A stretch of 64,000 nucleotides of DNA, taken from NCBI GenBank assembly GCA_038503065.1, contig JBCAMK010000016.1:620001-684000 (forward strand), written 5' to 3'. This document shows positions 1-12,187 of the stretch, one piece after another; position 1 is the stretch's first letter, and each line of letters starts with the position of its first letter. Below the pieces are notes generated by a model. The model was not told the origin of the DNA. It saw nothing but the letters and a program-made list of their open reading frames with translations, and made no database searches. The DNA comes from Paragyromitra xinjiangensis. Taxonomy: Eukaryota; Ascomycota; Pezizomycetes; Pezizales; Discinaceae. Made by a program: the position numbers and the translations under genes.

Positions 1-4
1 GTAT

Positions 5-1274
5 CTAACTAGTGTACATGGTGGGGATATCCTGCTGGCCGTATTTCTTTCGGTATCCCGCAAGCATTTCTAGCGAGACATTGCTGCCTGGGGGACTATT
101 AGCCATCCTAGGTTTTCGAGGCATCAGGATTGAAAGACGCCAATGTGACTTACCACCACAAACAACGAGGACAACTTTGCTCTCTGGCTTCAAGTCCGGC
201 AAAACCTTCTGTAGAAACCCATAGTAAATAGCAGCAGCAGAAACTCCGCATGCAGCCTCTACGGCAATTCTCTCGTCATCCATAAGCTTGCAACAGCCCA
301 TAGCAGCATGGGCATCGCTTAATACTAAGGACTTGACATTGGACCGTTTACCGAGTTCAAATGCCTTCGGGGCAACCCGTCGAGCACCTAAAGAAGTTGC
401 TATGGAGGTTATTGCCGGCAAAGTGACCAGCTCGTTGGCCTGGAGCGATGCGTTGAGGGAAGCTGCACCTTCTGTTTCAACGGCTAAGATAGGGATATCG
501 AGCAAGCCATGGTCCTCGAGTCCCAACTGTATTCCGCAGAAGAGTCCACCGCCGCCGACAGATGCAACGATTGCGTCTGGGGCGCCACCAAGATCACCAA
601 CGATCTCGTCAACCAGAGTCGCGTTCCCTTCCCAAATATCTAAATCATCGAATGGAGCACAATAGACGCCTTGTTCATCGGCCTCTATCAATCCTCGAAT
701 ATAGTCATCTGCTTCTTTCCAGCTAGCACCATGAGTGATAACAAGTCCACCCGCGGCTCTGATCTTAGCCTTCATGAGTTCAGTCGTGCTTTCAGGAACC
801 ACTACGGTGGCCTCTTGACCCAGCATTTGTGCAGCCGTCACAGCAGCAAGACCTATAGATTATGCAAATCGTGAGTAAAAAACTTCGTTGGTTATCAATG
901 CCGGTAACGTAAGGATGACGCTTACCAGCATTTCCACCACTAGAACTGTAGAATCGTATGGGTCCCGGTCGTGACTTGACAGCCTTGAGACACAAGTTTC
1001 CAACCCCACTGTGGCAGATTTAGTACATGTTATAGCTATCTATATAGTATACACCGGGAGAGGGGGGATTGTTTACCGGGATTTGAATGAACCAGAAGGT
1101 TGAAACATATCCATCTTCATAAATACTCTGCTGCAAACGGATTAGGGTTGCCAAAGGATATTCAAAGAATGCTTACCATCCTGCTACTTTAGAGAGAGCA
1201 TCACTCTCCAATAACGGAGTTTGTATCCAAGGTAATTTCTGTTGGATCGAAGGGTTGGAGCATGAGGTGACCAT
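5..1274 (-). CDS. L-serine/L-threonine dehydratase (PLP-dependent)
   Basis: Catabolic serine/threonine dehydratase (CHA1/SDH family), a cytosolic PLP enzyme that deaminates L-serine or L-threonine to pyruvate or 2-oxobutyrate. I can splice five exons in phase: 1274-1177, 1130-1077, 1008-926, 852-154 and 87-5, with introns of 46, 68, 73 and 66 bp, giving 338 residues. Seen: the PLP-lysine segment FQPSGSFKSR in exon 2, the phosphate/substrate loop FYSSSGGNAG ending exon 3, the glycine-rich loop SVGGGGLFCGI and the conserved VVCGG/SNVSLE near the C-terminus. ATG at 1274 is the only start in phase with exon 1. The length fits the fungal family. No damage is visible. The exact specificity (Ser versus Thr) is inferred from family only. 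Confidence 0.9.
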
Positions 1275-1864
1275 TTTGATTGCTTTCCGTAGATTAGAGA
1301 TTTGTAAATAGTTGTGGAGGACATTTGTGATTGCGAGAGTTGAGATTATATGTTAGATCATCATCCTAGAACCGGAAGATTACATGTAGGTTCTCACGTT
1401 ATGTGCGCCCAAGTTCACGATACGTAACTTTCCGACGTTAGCCGGCGGCTCGGTTATCGACTTCGGCCACTAATGTCAGCATAGCCACGAGTCTTGTGAG
1501 CACCGCATCAAAGTACTGTAATAGATCCTGTAACTTGCATCAAGCTTGGGGGTGAGTTCTACCGTTTGCGAAGCTGGTAGTCGGATGTAATATATGGATC
1601 TGTCGTGGAGCAACTGGATTGGGGATGGTGATAATGATTCAAGTTTAAGTAGCGCTAATGCTAGTTCTTATGCTCTCCTGACCCCTTGATTTACGAAGCA
1701 TGAATAACAAAGGAGGTAATAGGCTACAAGTGAGGGAATTTCTAAATATGTGCCTTCCGAGTTTGATACAACGAGTGTCTCTTTGAGAAAGCAGCAAATC
1801 AAGCCCAACCAGTGAGAAATGGTGAAATAAAAGAAATATCTGCAGATGAAGCAGAGAAAAAAGG
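1275..1864. other. intergenic spacer
   Basis: About 590 bp between the start of the dehydratase gene and the 3' end of the cotransporter gene, both on the minus strand. It should hold the dehydratase promoter and the cotransporter 3'UTR. I see no third gene. A 66-codon open frame on the minus strand (1668-1868) overlaps the real last exon of the cotransporter in another frame and has no family resemblance. Confidence 0.6.
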
Positions 1865-4800
1865 TCATAACGCTGTCGTTACGGTCAAAGAATTCGAATG
1901 CACCAGCAAAGTTGGAGGAAGCCCAGCTGTAAGAACCTGCAAATGGTCAGGTGAGCACTAGGACAAAGGGAGGTAATTCGGGGTTGGCCATACCTCTAGC
2001 CCAGCAAGGTATTCCACAGAATCCTTTTCACTCTTGCATGTTCCGGACTGAGGAGATGGTAAAGTGGTAAAAACGACTGCCGTGTCATGAGAATTCTTCC
2101 GTATCAGTTCATTCAAAATGAGGTGTTGTGCTCTAGAAGGCAGATCATTGAAAGACAAAGGGTTTATCTGTGCCGAGGAAGGGTGTATCTTGTTTGCATG
2201 CGCATCTGCAAACATAATACTTGGGCCAACTCCCTCCTCAGTTGCGACTTGTGTATCCGGAATGGCTTTGCAGGAAAAAATCGGGGTTGAACTACGGTGT
2301 GGCAACTCGGGCCTACCAGGAAGGAGACTCGCGACGGGTTTGGATGATTCACCCACCGAGCTTGGCTCGGAGGCCAAGTCCCCCTCCAGTGATGGCGCTG
2401 TTACTACTACTGAAGATTTAGCTGCAGACATCTTCAAAGCAGCTTGACGTAGATTTTGTTTCCTGAAGGTAGTACCAAAGCCCAAAGGGTCACCGGTGCT
2501 GGCACGGCGCGTCTTGGTTGTAGGGGGATGCTCTTCGTCGGTGGAGTACCCGCCCACATCATTTTCGCTTGCAGCACTCTTGATACTTTCATCATCACTA
2601 GATAGTGCATCGCTGCTTTCGCCATCACTTGACAGCTCCGAAGCAGATCCATGATCAAGGACTTCCGGATTCAGGCGGTGTGTTTGCATATTCAAGGACA
2701 GTGGCATACCTAGCTTAGCAAGACCAAAGATTGAGTGTCGCCTCCTCGACTTTTTAATAAGCTTATTGAGTCCTCCAAACATCGTGCGAGAGCCGTCGTA
2801 ACGCCTTTGCTGTTGAAAACTACTGCTAGGCCATTGAGCTCCGCTAACAAGCTGGGCCACATCCGCGAGGTGATCTGGGGCATCACGGGAAGATGCCCTT
2901 CCTCGTCGCTTCTGCAGCTCTTTCCACCAATCCTCCTTTCCAAGTACAACTTCAACATTATCATCTTCCTCTTCGCCACCATTTACAATAGCCTCGTAAG
3001 AACGGAGCTCGCCATTTGCAAGCCACATGACTAGAACTTCAGCCTGAATTCGCAAATTTTCTAGCAACTTTTTGACACGAGCTCTCTCCTCGTTAACGTC
3101 ACTCTCGTACTCCACAAAAACCGCCACACGAACTTTGTATGTTTTCTTCCATGCCGGCACAGTGTTTAGAATGCACCCCTGAGCAGAAGTAAGCCATTGA
3201 ACTGTTTGTAACAAAAGATAATGAGGTAGTACGAGTTGGAGGATAAGAGTATATGTGTCAAAATTTGTTGTCAAGACATTGCCAACACCGGGGGCGTCGT
3301 TTTCAATTTCCGCAGACATTTCTGTTTAGCATTAGCATTCGGCATTGATTCAGCATTACAGTTTAAAAACATACGTATTGGCCATAAGTCAATGAACTTC
3401 TTGTCATGTTCTTTGCCTTTTGAAGGCAGTTCCAAATTTTCGAATCCCTTAGCAATTGCGACGTTTATTTGCAAGGAAAGAAGTAAATCTTCGAGGATAT
3501 TGACGTAGCTCGTTACACTGACGGCAGTTTCGCTTCTCATGCTATCTGTTGGCAGCTGCTCTAGGATATGGGTTGCGACTCTACCGGGCACGCTGCGCGT
3601 AGAAGACCGACGGGGCAAAGGAGTATCGAATGCCCTTGCTGCGGACGGAATATCGACTAAAGGTTTTGAGTCTCGATATTCATCTAGGTTGTAAAATCCT
3701 AGAACGGCAATATTCGGGCGCATGCCCCCCAACCCTGCTGAAAGAACTATGTTTCTAGCTCCCCACTCTATAGTGGGGGCGATGGAAATCTGAGGGAAGG
3801 CTTTTACTTTGCTAAAGTCTATGTATTTCATCCATGCTGCTTGTTGTCGCCTAACCTCTGGAAATGATTCTTGGAAATCGGGGGTCACAACGATATGACC
3901 GAGAATATAAAGAGAACCCTTCTTCATGGCTGTAATGAGACGATTAGTGGATCACTGCAGGAATAAATCTAGAGAGGTAAATTTATATTACCGTTACAAA
4001 ACTGTATTAACTTCCAAGATCGCCGGGGGTCATTTACAAATAATAAAATCTAGTTATAATTAATGGAACAAATTTTAGACCACCTTTCAAGATACTTATA
4101 AATTGGGGACTTACCTGGGGCCTCCAGAATTTGACGTGCTCCTGCTTTAGTCTCAATAAATACTTCCTAACCTGATGATAAATTAAGCTCTGTGAAACAT
4201 CCCCCCAGCTCTTGGGTGGTGTTGTGTAATGGATCACTAAGAATAGTGTGACTAAAACGCCAAGACAACCACCAGCATAAAGCTTATCAACCTAGATCGC
4301 GGTTAGTGTCAACATTCCAATTTTTGTGCATGAGGAAATTAACAAATATCATGGTCACCCCGCTAACCACTGCTCCCATTGCAGCCGTCCACCACGTAAA
4401 GTATTTAAAGCTCGGCCGAAAGTTCGGTGCACTTCCGATTTTCAACAAGAAGCAGGCTAGATTCGTGACCAGAAAAGTCATGAGGTATGTCATAGTCACA
4501 AAATTTGCAATTTGATTTATATCGCATAGGAGGGTAAGTTGAGAGAGAAGGAAGGTTAATAGGATAGCATAAGTAGGCTCATCGCTAGATTTCGTCCCCT
4601 GCCCAAACAGAGAGACACCTGGAAGTATGCCATCTCGTGCTAAGGCTTGTAGAGATTTTGCGGAACCAATCACGCCCATGAGAGCTGAGAAAAAGGAAGA
4701 AGCTAATTCGCCTCCAAGAATGAGATGTTTCGAAATATTTATCTAGCCCAGGTTAGAAACGTTGAGATATATAACACGATCAGGGAAAAGTTTACGTCTT

Positions 4801-6373
4801 GGATGATATTAAGATTCTTGTACAAACTTTCCCGCCTGATTGTGGCCCCCATAGATAAGATGACAAGTGTGTAGGCCACAAAGGTCAACATAAGACCATG
4901 TAAAGTACCTCTAGGTATTGATTTGCTAGGGTTTCTTAGATCTCCAGACATGCTGGCTCCAGCAAAAATTCCCGCTGTTGCCGGAAAGAGGATACCAAAT
5001 AAATCTTGCCAGTTCTCTCTAGTGCGAATTAGATCGAATCTATTAGGAATTTTTAGGGGAGGTTTTACCTTCCCGAGATCTGACTCCCAGCTGCACCTTT
5101 CGTAAACCTTGGTTGAAGATTCTCCAGAAATGTTTCCATTGAGATTCCGGTATAGAACACGTCATGAGTTAAATCGTGGAAAGGGCTCACAATAAGCGCG
5201 GAGAGAGGGATAGAAAAAGTTGCAAAAAGTAGTATAGCGAGAAGGAAATTAGAGGCACGGGCAAAAATAGCGGAACCAAGTAGACAAATAATTGTGCAAA
5301 ATACAAGTACTGCAGTAGCATAGAGATAGCGATACCACTACCATCAACTCAGAAGTTGTTAACACAGGCTTCGTTATTCGCGAGGGTTGATCTCGGTTTC
5401 ATAAATCATGTGATCGAAATCAATATCATAGGAAGGGGAGGACTAACGAATGTCTCGGGAAACACTTGTGAACCACTGCCAGTTTTCTCTCCGAAATTAT
5501 TCATGAGGCAATCAATCATCCCCACCGCGTTCATTCCTGTGTTGAACACAAAACCTAGATAAAACACTAGGCCTATACTTCCTCCAAATTCCGGTCCCAA
5601 AGAGCGTGATATTAAATAATAGGCACCGCCACCGCGGACTGTACCATTTGAAGATATGGCAGAAATTGAGAGGGTAGTAATCAAGTTTATCAGGTAACTA
5701 TTTGAAACATCTAAGTAAGTGCATTCCCCTGTATCCCGAAGTAGGACTGCAAAATGTACGGAAAATACAACCCGGGATTAGGAAATGAGGTTCATCATGC
5801 TAAGGATAGCTTTTGAGATCTATCGTGGTATTCCCGGTTTGCACAAATGTGACGCGGAAGATAAACAGTGTAGGATTAAATACCTGATGAAAAGCATACC
5901 TAGGGTACCAAATATCTCATCTAATCAGCAAATTTCAATATCAGAGCAAATCTCAATAGAGTGAGCCATACCAAGCATTCCCAAGATACCACCTTGCCCC
6001 AAGACAAACCCAAAACGGAGGAACATCAGGATAGATAGAACATTCAAGGTAGTAGGCACAAAGACCTGGTAGCGTCGCCAGAAATCACAATAAGCATATA
6101 AATCCCGATATCTAGAAAAGCTTCTGTATTTCATACCCCACTAAATGTTCCCAGTTTCTTTGTCTTCCCGACATGGGTCTTCCCCTCATCGGAGACAGTG
6201 ATTCCTCTTGCCAGTTTGGGTACATGGTCCGATCTTCTTCCAAAACCAAGCCACCCAGTACGAGGTACCGGAGTATTTGTTTCTTCATCGCCTAGGGGAG
6301 GGTTTCGACGAGTAAGATGGGAAGTGAAGTCCCCAACGGTTCGAGAAACAAATCTAGTATTCTTGGCGGTCAT
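1865..6373 (-). CDS. cation-chloride cotransporter (SLC12/KCC, yeast Vhc1-like)
   Basis: Electroneutral K+-Cl- cotransporter of the SLC12 family; the yeast relative Vhc1 acts at the vacuolar membrane. Many short introns. Starting at ATG 6373, the N-terminal cytosolic segment leads to FVPTTLNVLSILMFLRFGF (TM1), then the family signatures around 5684-5406 (GAYYLISRSLGPEFGG), SGDLRNPSKSIPRGT (about 4940), GVIGSAKSLQALARDG (about 4679) and the TM block to 4300. The cytosolic C-terminal domain follows with YKLIQFCN-like, KKGSLYILGH and AWKKTYKVRVAVFVEYES motifs. I could resolve introns at 3322-3374 (53 bp), 3179-3232 (54 bp, in frame) and 1937-1993 (57 bp). The last exon (1936-1865) encodes the conserved ending with stop TGA at 1865-1867. 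A 400-residue acidic, serine-rich insert lies inside the C-terminal domain. The gene looks intact. Subcellular location is inferred from the family. Confidence 0.9.
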
Positions 6374-8376
6374 AGTAGTGAGGCAAGCTAAGGCTGGAGC
6401 AGTTCAACAGAGATAGAGGAATAGCTTAGTGAGAATGGCAAGCCTAAGTACACAGTTGGTGAGTTCAACAGGTGGATAGTATTGGGCTTATCACCGCAAA
6501 AGGTGACGATCATGGAGAAGGTTGACAAAAATAATGAGCCTCAAATGGGAGGGACGATGGTAAAGTGATACCAGGAATGCAGATTTTTTCCCATAAAAGA
6601 GCCCTGCGGTGAGAACTAATCTAAACGCAGAGGGTGCCGAGACGACCCGCAGGGCTGGGGGGGGCGTGCCACAAAAAACCTCGCTTAGCAACCCCCATGT
6701 AGCAACCCCCACGCCCACGATCCCCTGCATATAACTTTGGGCAAAGTTCTTTTTTCATTGTTGGGCAGGAAAATTGGTCTTCACAGGGTTAGGGGTTTAA
6801 CCATATATTTTCAAATTCAAGGTGGTCTTGTTTACTTGTGCTAGTTACCTATCTTATGTCTTAGACAAAAGCTTTGACTCACAGCTACATAAGTGGGTGA
6901 CGGTTATCGATTTGCTACTAACCAAGTGTTGGCGTTGGCGCAAAGATCCGCTTGGATTGAGGGTGACTTACAGAGGCTGGCAGTGTTTTTATAGTAGGGA
7001 TAAGTAAAAAAACGTATCATACGCGTTCTAAACCTAGCTGCCTAGCGAAGTATCAGACAAGCGATAAAATTTTTGCTAGATACATACATGTAGGGTTAAT
7101 GACGAGTTATGATTCCACCGAATCGGGAAATGTTAAAGAACTACTGTGGCAGATGTTAGATTTATGGGAGATTTGAGTAGCCAAAAGTTTACTGGTAGTA
7201 GGTACTCGCATTTCTAGAAAGAATTGACCGACTTGGCGAAATACACCAAAAACACACATTTTCAACAACAAATAATAAATTCTATAGTTATTGCATGTAC
7301 ACTAGAAATTGATGAAGTCTAGAGTGCATCTAAATGTATCATAATTAAAACTCTCAGGGTAAGTGGGAGTATAGTGGTGGTGTAAAACAAGACTTGAAGG
7401 GGGTCATTCTTGGGTGTTACCTACAAGACAACTACCCCACTCAACAACTGCATGATGATTTGCAGGTAGTACTTCTTACCTTATCATTGTACTTAAATGA
7501 CGACGTGCTTGTGAATCATGAATTTCTATAAAGGAAATATGTGCTTTTAAAGGTGTGATGACTGTTGCTGATGGGCGAGATTTTTTCAGATTTGACTGCA
7601 TATTCAGAGCTAGAGATATATTTGTCAGGCATGAACCAGGAAATCCCAAAAAATAACAACAATAATGGTTATAAGGTCTCTCAGCTACCATGAATAGCAC
7701 AAGGTATATAAATTATTTCGGGGGTGGGAACTAATGGTATTGGTGGCTGGGTGAAAGATAGGTGTATTGGGATACAACAGGCTAAACCAGGGCCAATTTT
7801 GATCACTTTGAAAAGATGGTATATGAGGAGAATTTTCAAAGCCCACAATGCATACTGCTAAATTCATTTATTTATTGGACATGTGATGGGCTAGAAAGCC
7901 AAACCTAAATGTGGGTTGCCCTGGTTGCATTGTCGCAATCGGTCAATTCTTTTGAGATATGCGAGTAGACATCATAGATTTGTTACTGGGCGAAATTCTG
8001 AAACGGTAGTAGCTGCTGAGCGTGATAAATTATAAAACGGCAATATCACAAATGCTAGTTGCTGAATTGAGTCTCCGGAGAACATACCATTCGAACATCT
8101 GAAGTAGAAAAACTTCCTAGAGATTCAAGTTAAAGTCTTGAGTTCAATCGCCGATTGAGTCTCGGCATGAATATCTCGGGTTCGCGCCAACAGCTTGTTA
8201 TCATGACTAATATTTTTTTTTCAAGTGAAGCGGTACATTAAAAAGGGAGTTGTCGCTTGGTGCTTTCTGGAGCAAAACATATGTTGTAGCAGTAGTATGG
8301 TTTTAGCTACTTTAGTGGCATATTGAACTAAGATCATTGCCGCCATAACCCAAAGGGTTAGATGCTTGTATGAGTT

Positions 8377-8395
8377 ATCGATCGATCGATCGATC
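8377..8395. repeat. (ATCG)n microsatellite
   Basis: Nearly five perfect ATCG units in intergenic DNA. Confidence 0.9.
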
Positions 8396-8892
8396 AACCA
8401 AGATTATTAAAGGTTTTGATAGTCTGGAAAAACTTCAAGTGGTAGTGGGGAAAATTTGAAGCTGCTGGCAGGTTTGGGTATGCTGCTCTGGGGGGTGATG
8501 GTCTGATGCCTCTGGGCTGCATCGTGTGGCAATTCAAATTCCTGTGCTATTGGACTACCTACGTTATCTAGAATAAGTGGATTCAGCGCTGGTGATCGGG
8601 GAAGCCCGTTCACATTTTCAAAAATTTAAGGGCCCCAGACTAGCTTCTCGTCCCGATAGATTTGTTCAACTACTTTTCCTAAATCCTTTCCACGCACTCT
8701 TTCTCACTGACTCCGACTGTTTTTGTCCCATGCTGTAGCAGATCGGCAACATCCAGATCCATCTTACTTTCGCATTCTGCACCGTAGCTAAGTGCTATAG
8801 TACAAATTAAACGCCTCGTCTGTGCTTTAAATATGCCCTCAAATAAATTACACGCACACAATATTCAAACAGTGATTCGCTGCCACACTGGG

Positions 8893-8918
8893 AATAAAAT
8901 AAATAAATAAATAAATAA
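8893..8918. repeat. (AAAT)n microsatellite
   Basis: About six tetranucleotide AATA/AAAT units in intergenic DNA. Confidence 0.85.
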
Positions 8919-9051
8919 TAGACCGGGTAACTTCATATATTTCATCCCAAAGGAAGGCCAAAGTTCGCATCGCGAATATAGGGATAGAAATATGCGAGAA
9001 GTAACGCTTAAACCAGCCACTCATAGTGGTAGAAGAGAAACCAAAATCTGG

Positions 9052-10888
9052 TTACCTGAGTGAAGGCATTCCGCTTGCTTCAACTGGCGTCAGGCTATCT
9101 GGGACATTTGAACCAAAGGCAGCAGCGCGAGCGACAGCGTAGGTTTTCGTAATCACATTGATCGATAGTACCACAGTCCTAGCAAGAACGACTGAAATCA
9201 GCTTCTGGAGTGGATGATAGAGCCAAACTCCGGCAGAAAGTTGCTTTAAGACAGCCCGGGATAACGGTTAAATGAAAGGTTTGGGGTAAGCATGGAGGGA
9301 ATTGCCATGTAGATTCGTTTAGCAGAATATTAAAAGAGTAGACTCACGAAAGGACCACAAAAATGTCCAACACTTCCCACCATGCCTTTAACTTTACCTC
9401 TGTTTCAATAGGTCCCCCCCACTTTCCAGTTGTCGAGCTTCCTCCGGTAGTCGACATGGTTCTCTCCATCCCTCCTACTCTGATCCTCTGCTTGACGTCT
9501 ACTTGCTCTTCGCTTTCCATAGACCGCCCATTAGTTGTGTCGTTATCCTCCGGAAAACGTCCATTTTGCATGTAGTATTCAAGAAGGTCGTCTTTTTCAG
9601 CCCATCGTTGGCGAATCCAAAGTTCAAATTCTACAGGATCAGAGATAGGAATAGATGAGATGGCAAACCGTCTCCAGTGCATGTTTACCGACTTAGGTGG
9701 ACGGCCCTCGAAGTACGTTGAGGACAGGGTAAAGTAGTCTTGGCCAAATTTACCACGACTGATCCTCGATCTCTTGTTAGATTGGGAATAATTGAAGCAT
9801 CATAAAAAGAGGAGTAGGGGGCTTACGGAATGCCTTCATAAGCTACAGTGCAGTCGTATACCCACTCAACGCTTTCCATCAGGTTTTCCAAACAAAATCT
9901 TAATCCTGTTGACCTGGGTATTATCAAATGTCTAAAATCCTTTAATCCTGCTTTCTCTGCGTACTTTGCACTGGCTTTCCTTCCGTTGTCGCTCAAATTT
10001 GTTCCCTCAGGAAAAATCATCAGCCACATAGGGTTTTGATTGCCTCCTGCCGCAAGTTTAGATATACGATGTCGAAATCTGGGCTTATCTTGCTCCCATT
10101 TCCGAGCTAAGAAAATAAATCCATAAAATTGCATCCCACCGCCGATAACAGGAATATACTTCAATGATTCCTTGAGAATGATGTAGAGGAAACCATGGAG
10201 GCCGGCTGTATAGGATATCCACCATAGATAGAGCCAATCGGAATAGAGCTGGAGGACTCAAGGTTAGATCACATGTCGATGGGGATGGATTTACTGATCA
10301 GAGAAACGTGACAAAGGGTACCTGATGATTAGCTATCAATATCATACGTTCAGGGAATTCACACTCTAGCCGGCCATCTGCGGTTCTCTTAAGTTGATGT
10401 CTGACACTTTTGTCACCTGTGACACGAACGATCGTTGGTGACCACCACTGGGTAATGGTGGTGACTAGAATACCAAAATGCTGTTTGGTTCGAGCCATGT
10501 AGGCATAATAGACGGGTTTACTGAAAAGATAGATAATGGAACCCACGAGCTGTTCATGAATCCGGTTAGGAAATGTGTGTAAGATTAGAGGAGTCGATGC
10601 AAGGAACCTACCTGTGTGGCATGTATTCTAGGTTTGGACATCAAGATTAGTACATGTCTGATCTACAAAGGGGCTGCCAGCAGCAAGCACCAGATACGAG
10701 CTTAGGAGTATGCTTAAGATATACACTATACAGCATCCAATAAAGTATGTGGAAAATAAACACATTCGGGCGAACTGTCGTATTCCACCATATCGCACCC
10801 GTCCTGCTGGATGTTGCTCTGTATTCTTAGCCATGAGGTCGATTCCGTTGGCCTCGGAAATAATTTCGGGCTTGTTTCTTCCGTTCAT
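9052..10888 (-). CDS. lysophospholipid acyltransferase (AGPAT-like, yeast Cst26-related)
   Basis: Membrane acyltransferase of the PlsC/LPLAT superfamily, which transfers an acyl group from acyl-CoA to a lysophospholipid, presumably at the ER. Seen: hydrophobic N-terminus; the NHx4D-type catalytic motif NHQLYSDW, split by an intron near 10,300-10,240; FPEGT at about 9990; GQDYFTLSSTYFEGRPP and SVNMHWRRF further on; and a hydrophobic C-terminal segment. I chose ATG 10888 because exon 1 (10888-10725) then splices in phase to a 16-nt microexon (10612-10627) and on to 10549, reproducing the family's CC-x-TQ-x-x-GS stretch. The last exon (9178-9052, after a 169-bp intron) continues the expected membrane segment and ends at TAA, but an extra intron at the GTAACC there cannot be excluded. 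Substrate is unknown. Confidence 0.8.
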
Positions 10889-11368
10889 AGGTATGAGCGG
10901 GAAACTAACGTGTAAGTCGGAGAGATGTGGCCTTTCGGTAGTAGTAGTTAGAGAAGTAAAGAAACAAAAGGAAGATAAAGGTATGGTATATGCTCCTAAT
11001 AGAAGGAGATAAGAAAGTGCTGGAGGATGGAATGTTCCTGCTAAGTAGTCAAATGGTTGGTTGATAAGAAGTTGAGGTTGAACATGCACGTGCACCGTTA
11101 GACTCACACGGAAAGCTTGAATCGGGGATATCGAGCCACGGGGCGGGATATGCCGAGGCCTAAAACTTCAGAGAAATCTGGGACTAGTGGCTGTTGCTGG
11201 GCTTCTTTGTCAGCTGCATGTAGTTCGCAGGGATAAAATGGATGGCATCTATCACCTGAACCTGAGTATGATCAACAGGCCCTGCGGCTCTTAGCTAAAG
11301 CAACATCAAAGCTCCAAAACACAAACCAGTCAACCAAACAGTTAATAATTTCTGTTGTTTTCCTCGGG
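10889..11368. promoter_or_regulatory. divergent promoter region
   Basis: 480 bp between the diverging acyltransferase (minus) and MTR2 (plus) start codons; it must contain both promoters. No clear TATA box or other specific site was recognised. Confidence 0.4.
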
Positions 11369-11894
11369 ATGGTACGTTTGAACACATATTTGAAAGTGTT
11401 AACCAACTAAAGAAAGTAATTTAATGTAGTCGGCAAATACTGGCAAAGATCATGTTATCAAACTTACGGCGGAGGGTTCGTTTTCCCGAGAATTTGCTTA
11501 TTAGATTCTTTCTTAACTGATATCCCTGCAAGGCGCAAAGCGTTTCATTGAGACATATTATCCAACTCTAGAATCCGAACGATCATCAATTGCCTCCTTC
11601 TACCACGTCCCTGCCTCGATCGTCTGGAACGGAAACCCAATAGCTGGAGGTGAAGAATTTGCGGCTTTCTTTGCTTCCATGCCTGCCTCGCACTTCGACG
11701 TCCAGTCATATGATGCGCAACCTATGCAGGCCGATGGGGGAGCTTGCAGTTTCGTGTTGGTTGTTTCCGGCAGCGTCAAGTACGGAGATACCAAAGAACT
11801 TCGAGGTTTTAGCGAAACGTTTGTCCTGAAGCCGGTCGAAATCCAGCCTACTAGGTACCTCATATCTACACAAGGGTTTAGATTGGTGGTATGA
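11369..11894 (+). CDS. MTR2: mRNA export factor Mtr2 (NTF2-like)
   Basis: Mtr2 is the NTF2-fold partner of Mex67 (NXT1 of animals); the heterodimer carries mRNPs through nuclear pores. Splicing by eye gives three exons: the start codon alone (11369-11371), 11430-11475 and 11533-11894, with introns of 58 and 57 bp, all phases agreeing, for 136 residues. Seen: FIETYYPTLE near the N-terminus, SFYHVPASIVWNG, a central SFVLVVSGSVKYGD strand, GFSETFVLKP and the C-terminal FRLVV typical of fungal Mtr2 proteins. The second intron ends in a less common AAG acceptor. Function is by family resemblance; no damage is visible. The ATG-only first exon is inferred from phase and splice signals. Confidence 0.82.
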
Positions 11895-12187
11895 AGTGTA
11901 AATGAAGGGCTGCGGGCACAATATGTCTTAATAGTTTTCTCAAGCTCCTGTGGTCAAATATTATGGCTGTTTTAAATGCAAATCCCAATTTTTATGTCAT
12001 GAGCGCTGCCGAGGAGCTCGTCATGAAATCTATGACTACTTAGGGATACAGAAATAACGAAATACTCGAAAATGCACCAACAACCTGAAAGGAAAACAAG
12101 ACAGCCTAAGTCTTCCGTACCTCATTTCACCTCTACAATAATCGCATAGCTAGCCTAGCGCTAGTTCGGAATTATCATGGCGCCATC

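Larger units (their letters stand above)
6374..9051. other. gene-poor spacer
   Basis: About 2.7 kb, AT-rich, between the cotransporter promoter and the 3' end of the acyltransferase. I find no open frame with coding character, no tRNA and no recognisable transposon. Two microsatellites lie at 8377-8395 and 8893-8918. Around 8407-8830 there are short minus-strand open stretches that look faintly protein-like but could not be joined into a gene. Confidence 0.5.

Noticed and set aside
1668..1868. 66-codon open frame in the spacer
   Set aside because: Overlaps the true last exon and 3'UTR of the cotransporter in another frame; composition looks non-coding.
8407..8861. Possible small gene on the minus strand
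   Set aside because: Short open pieces look faintly coding, but I could not join them with consistent splice sites or recognise a family.
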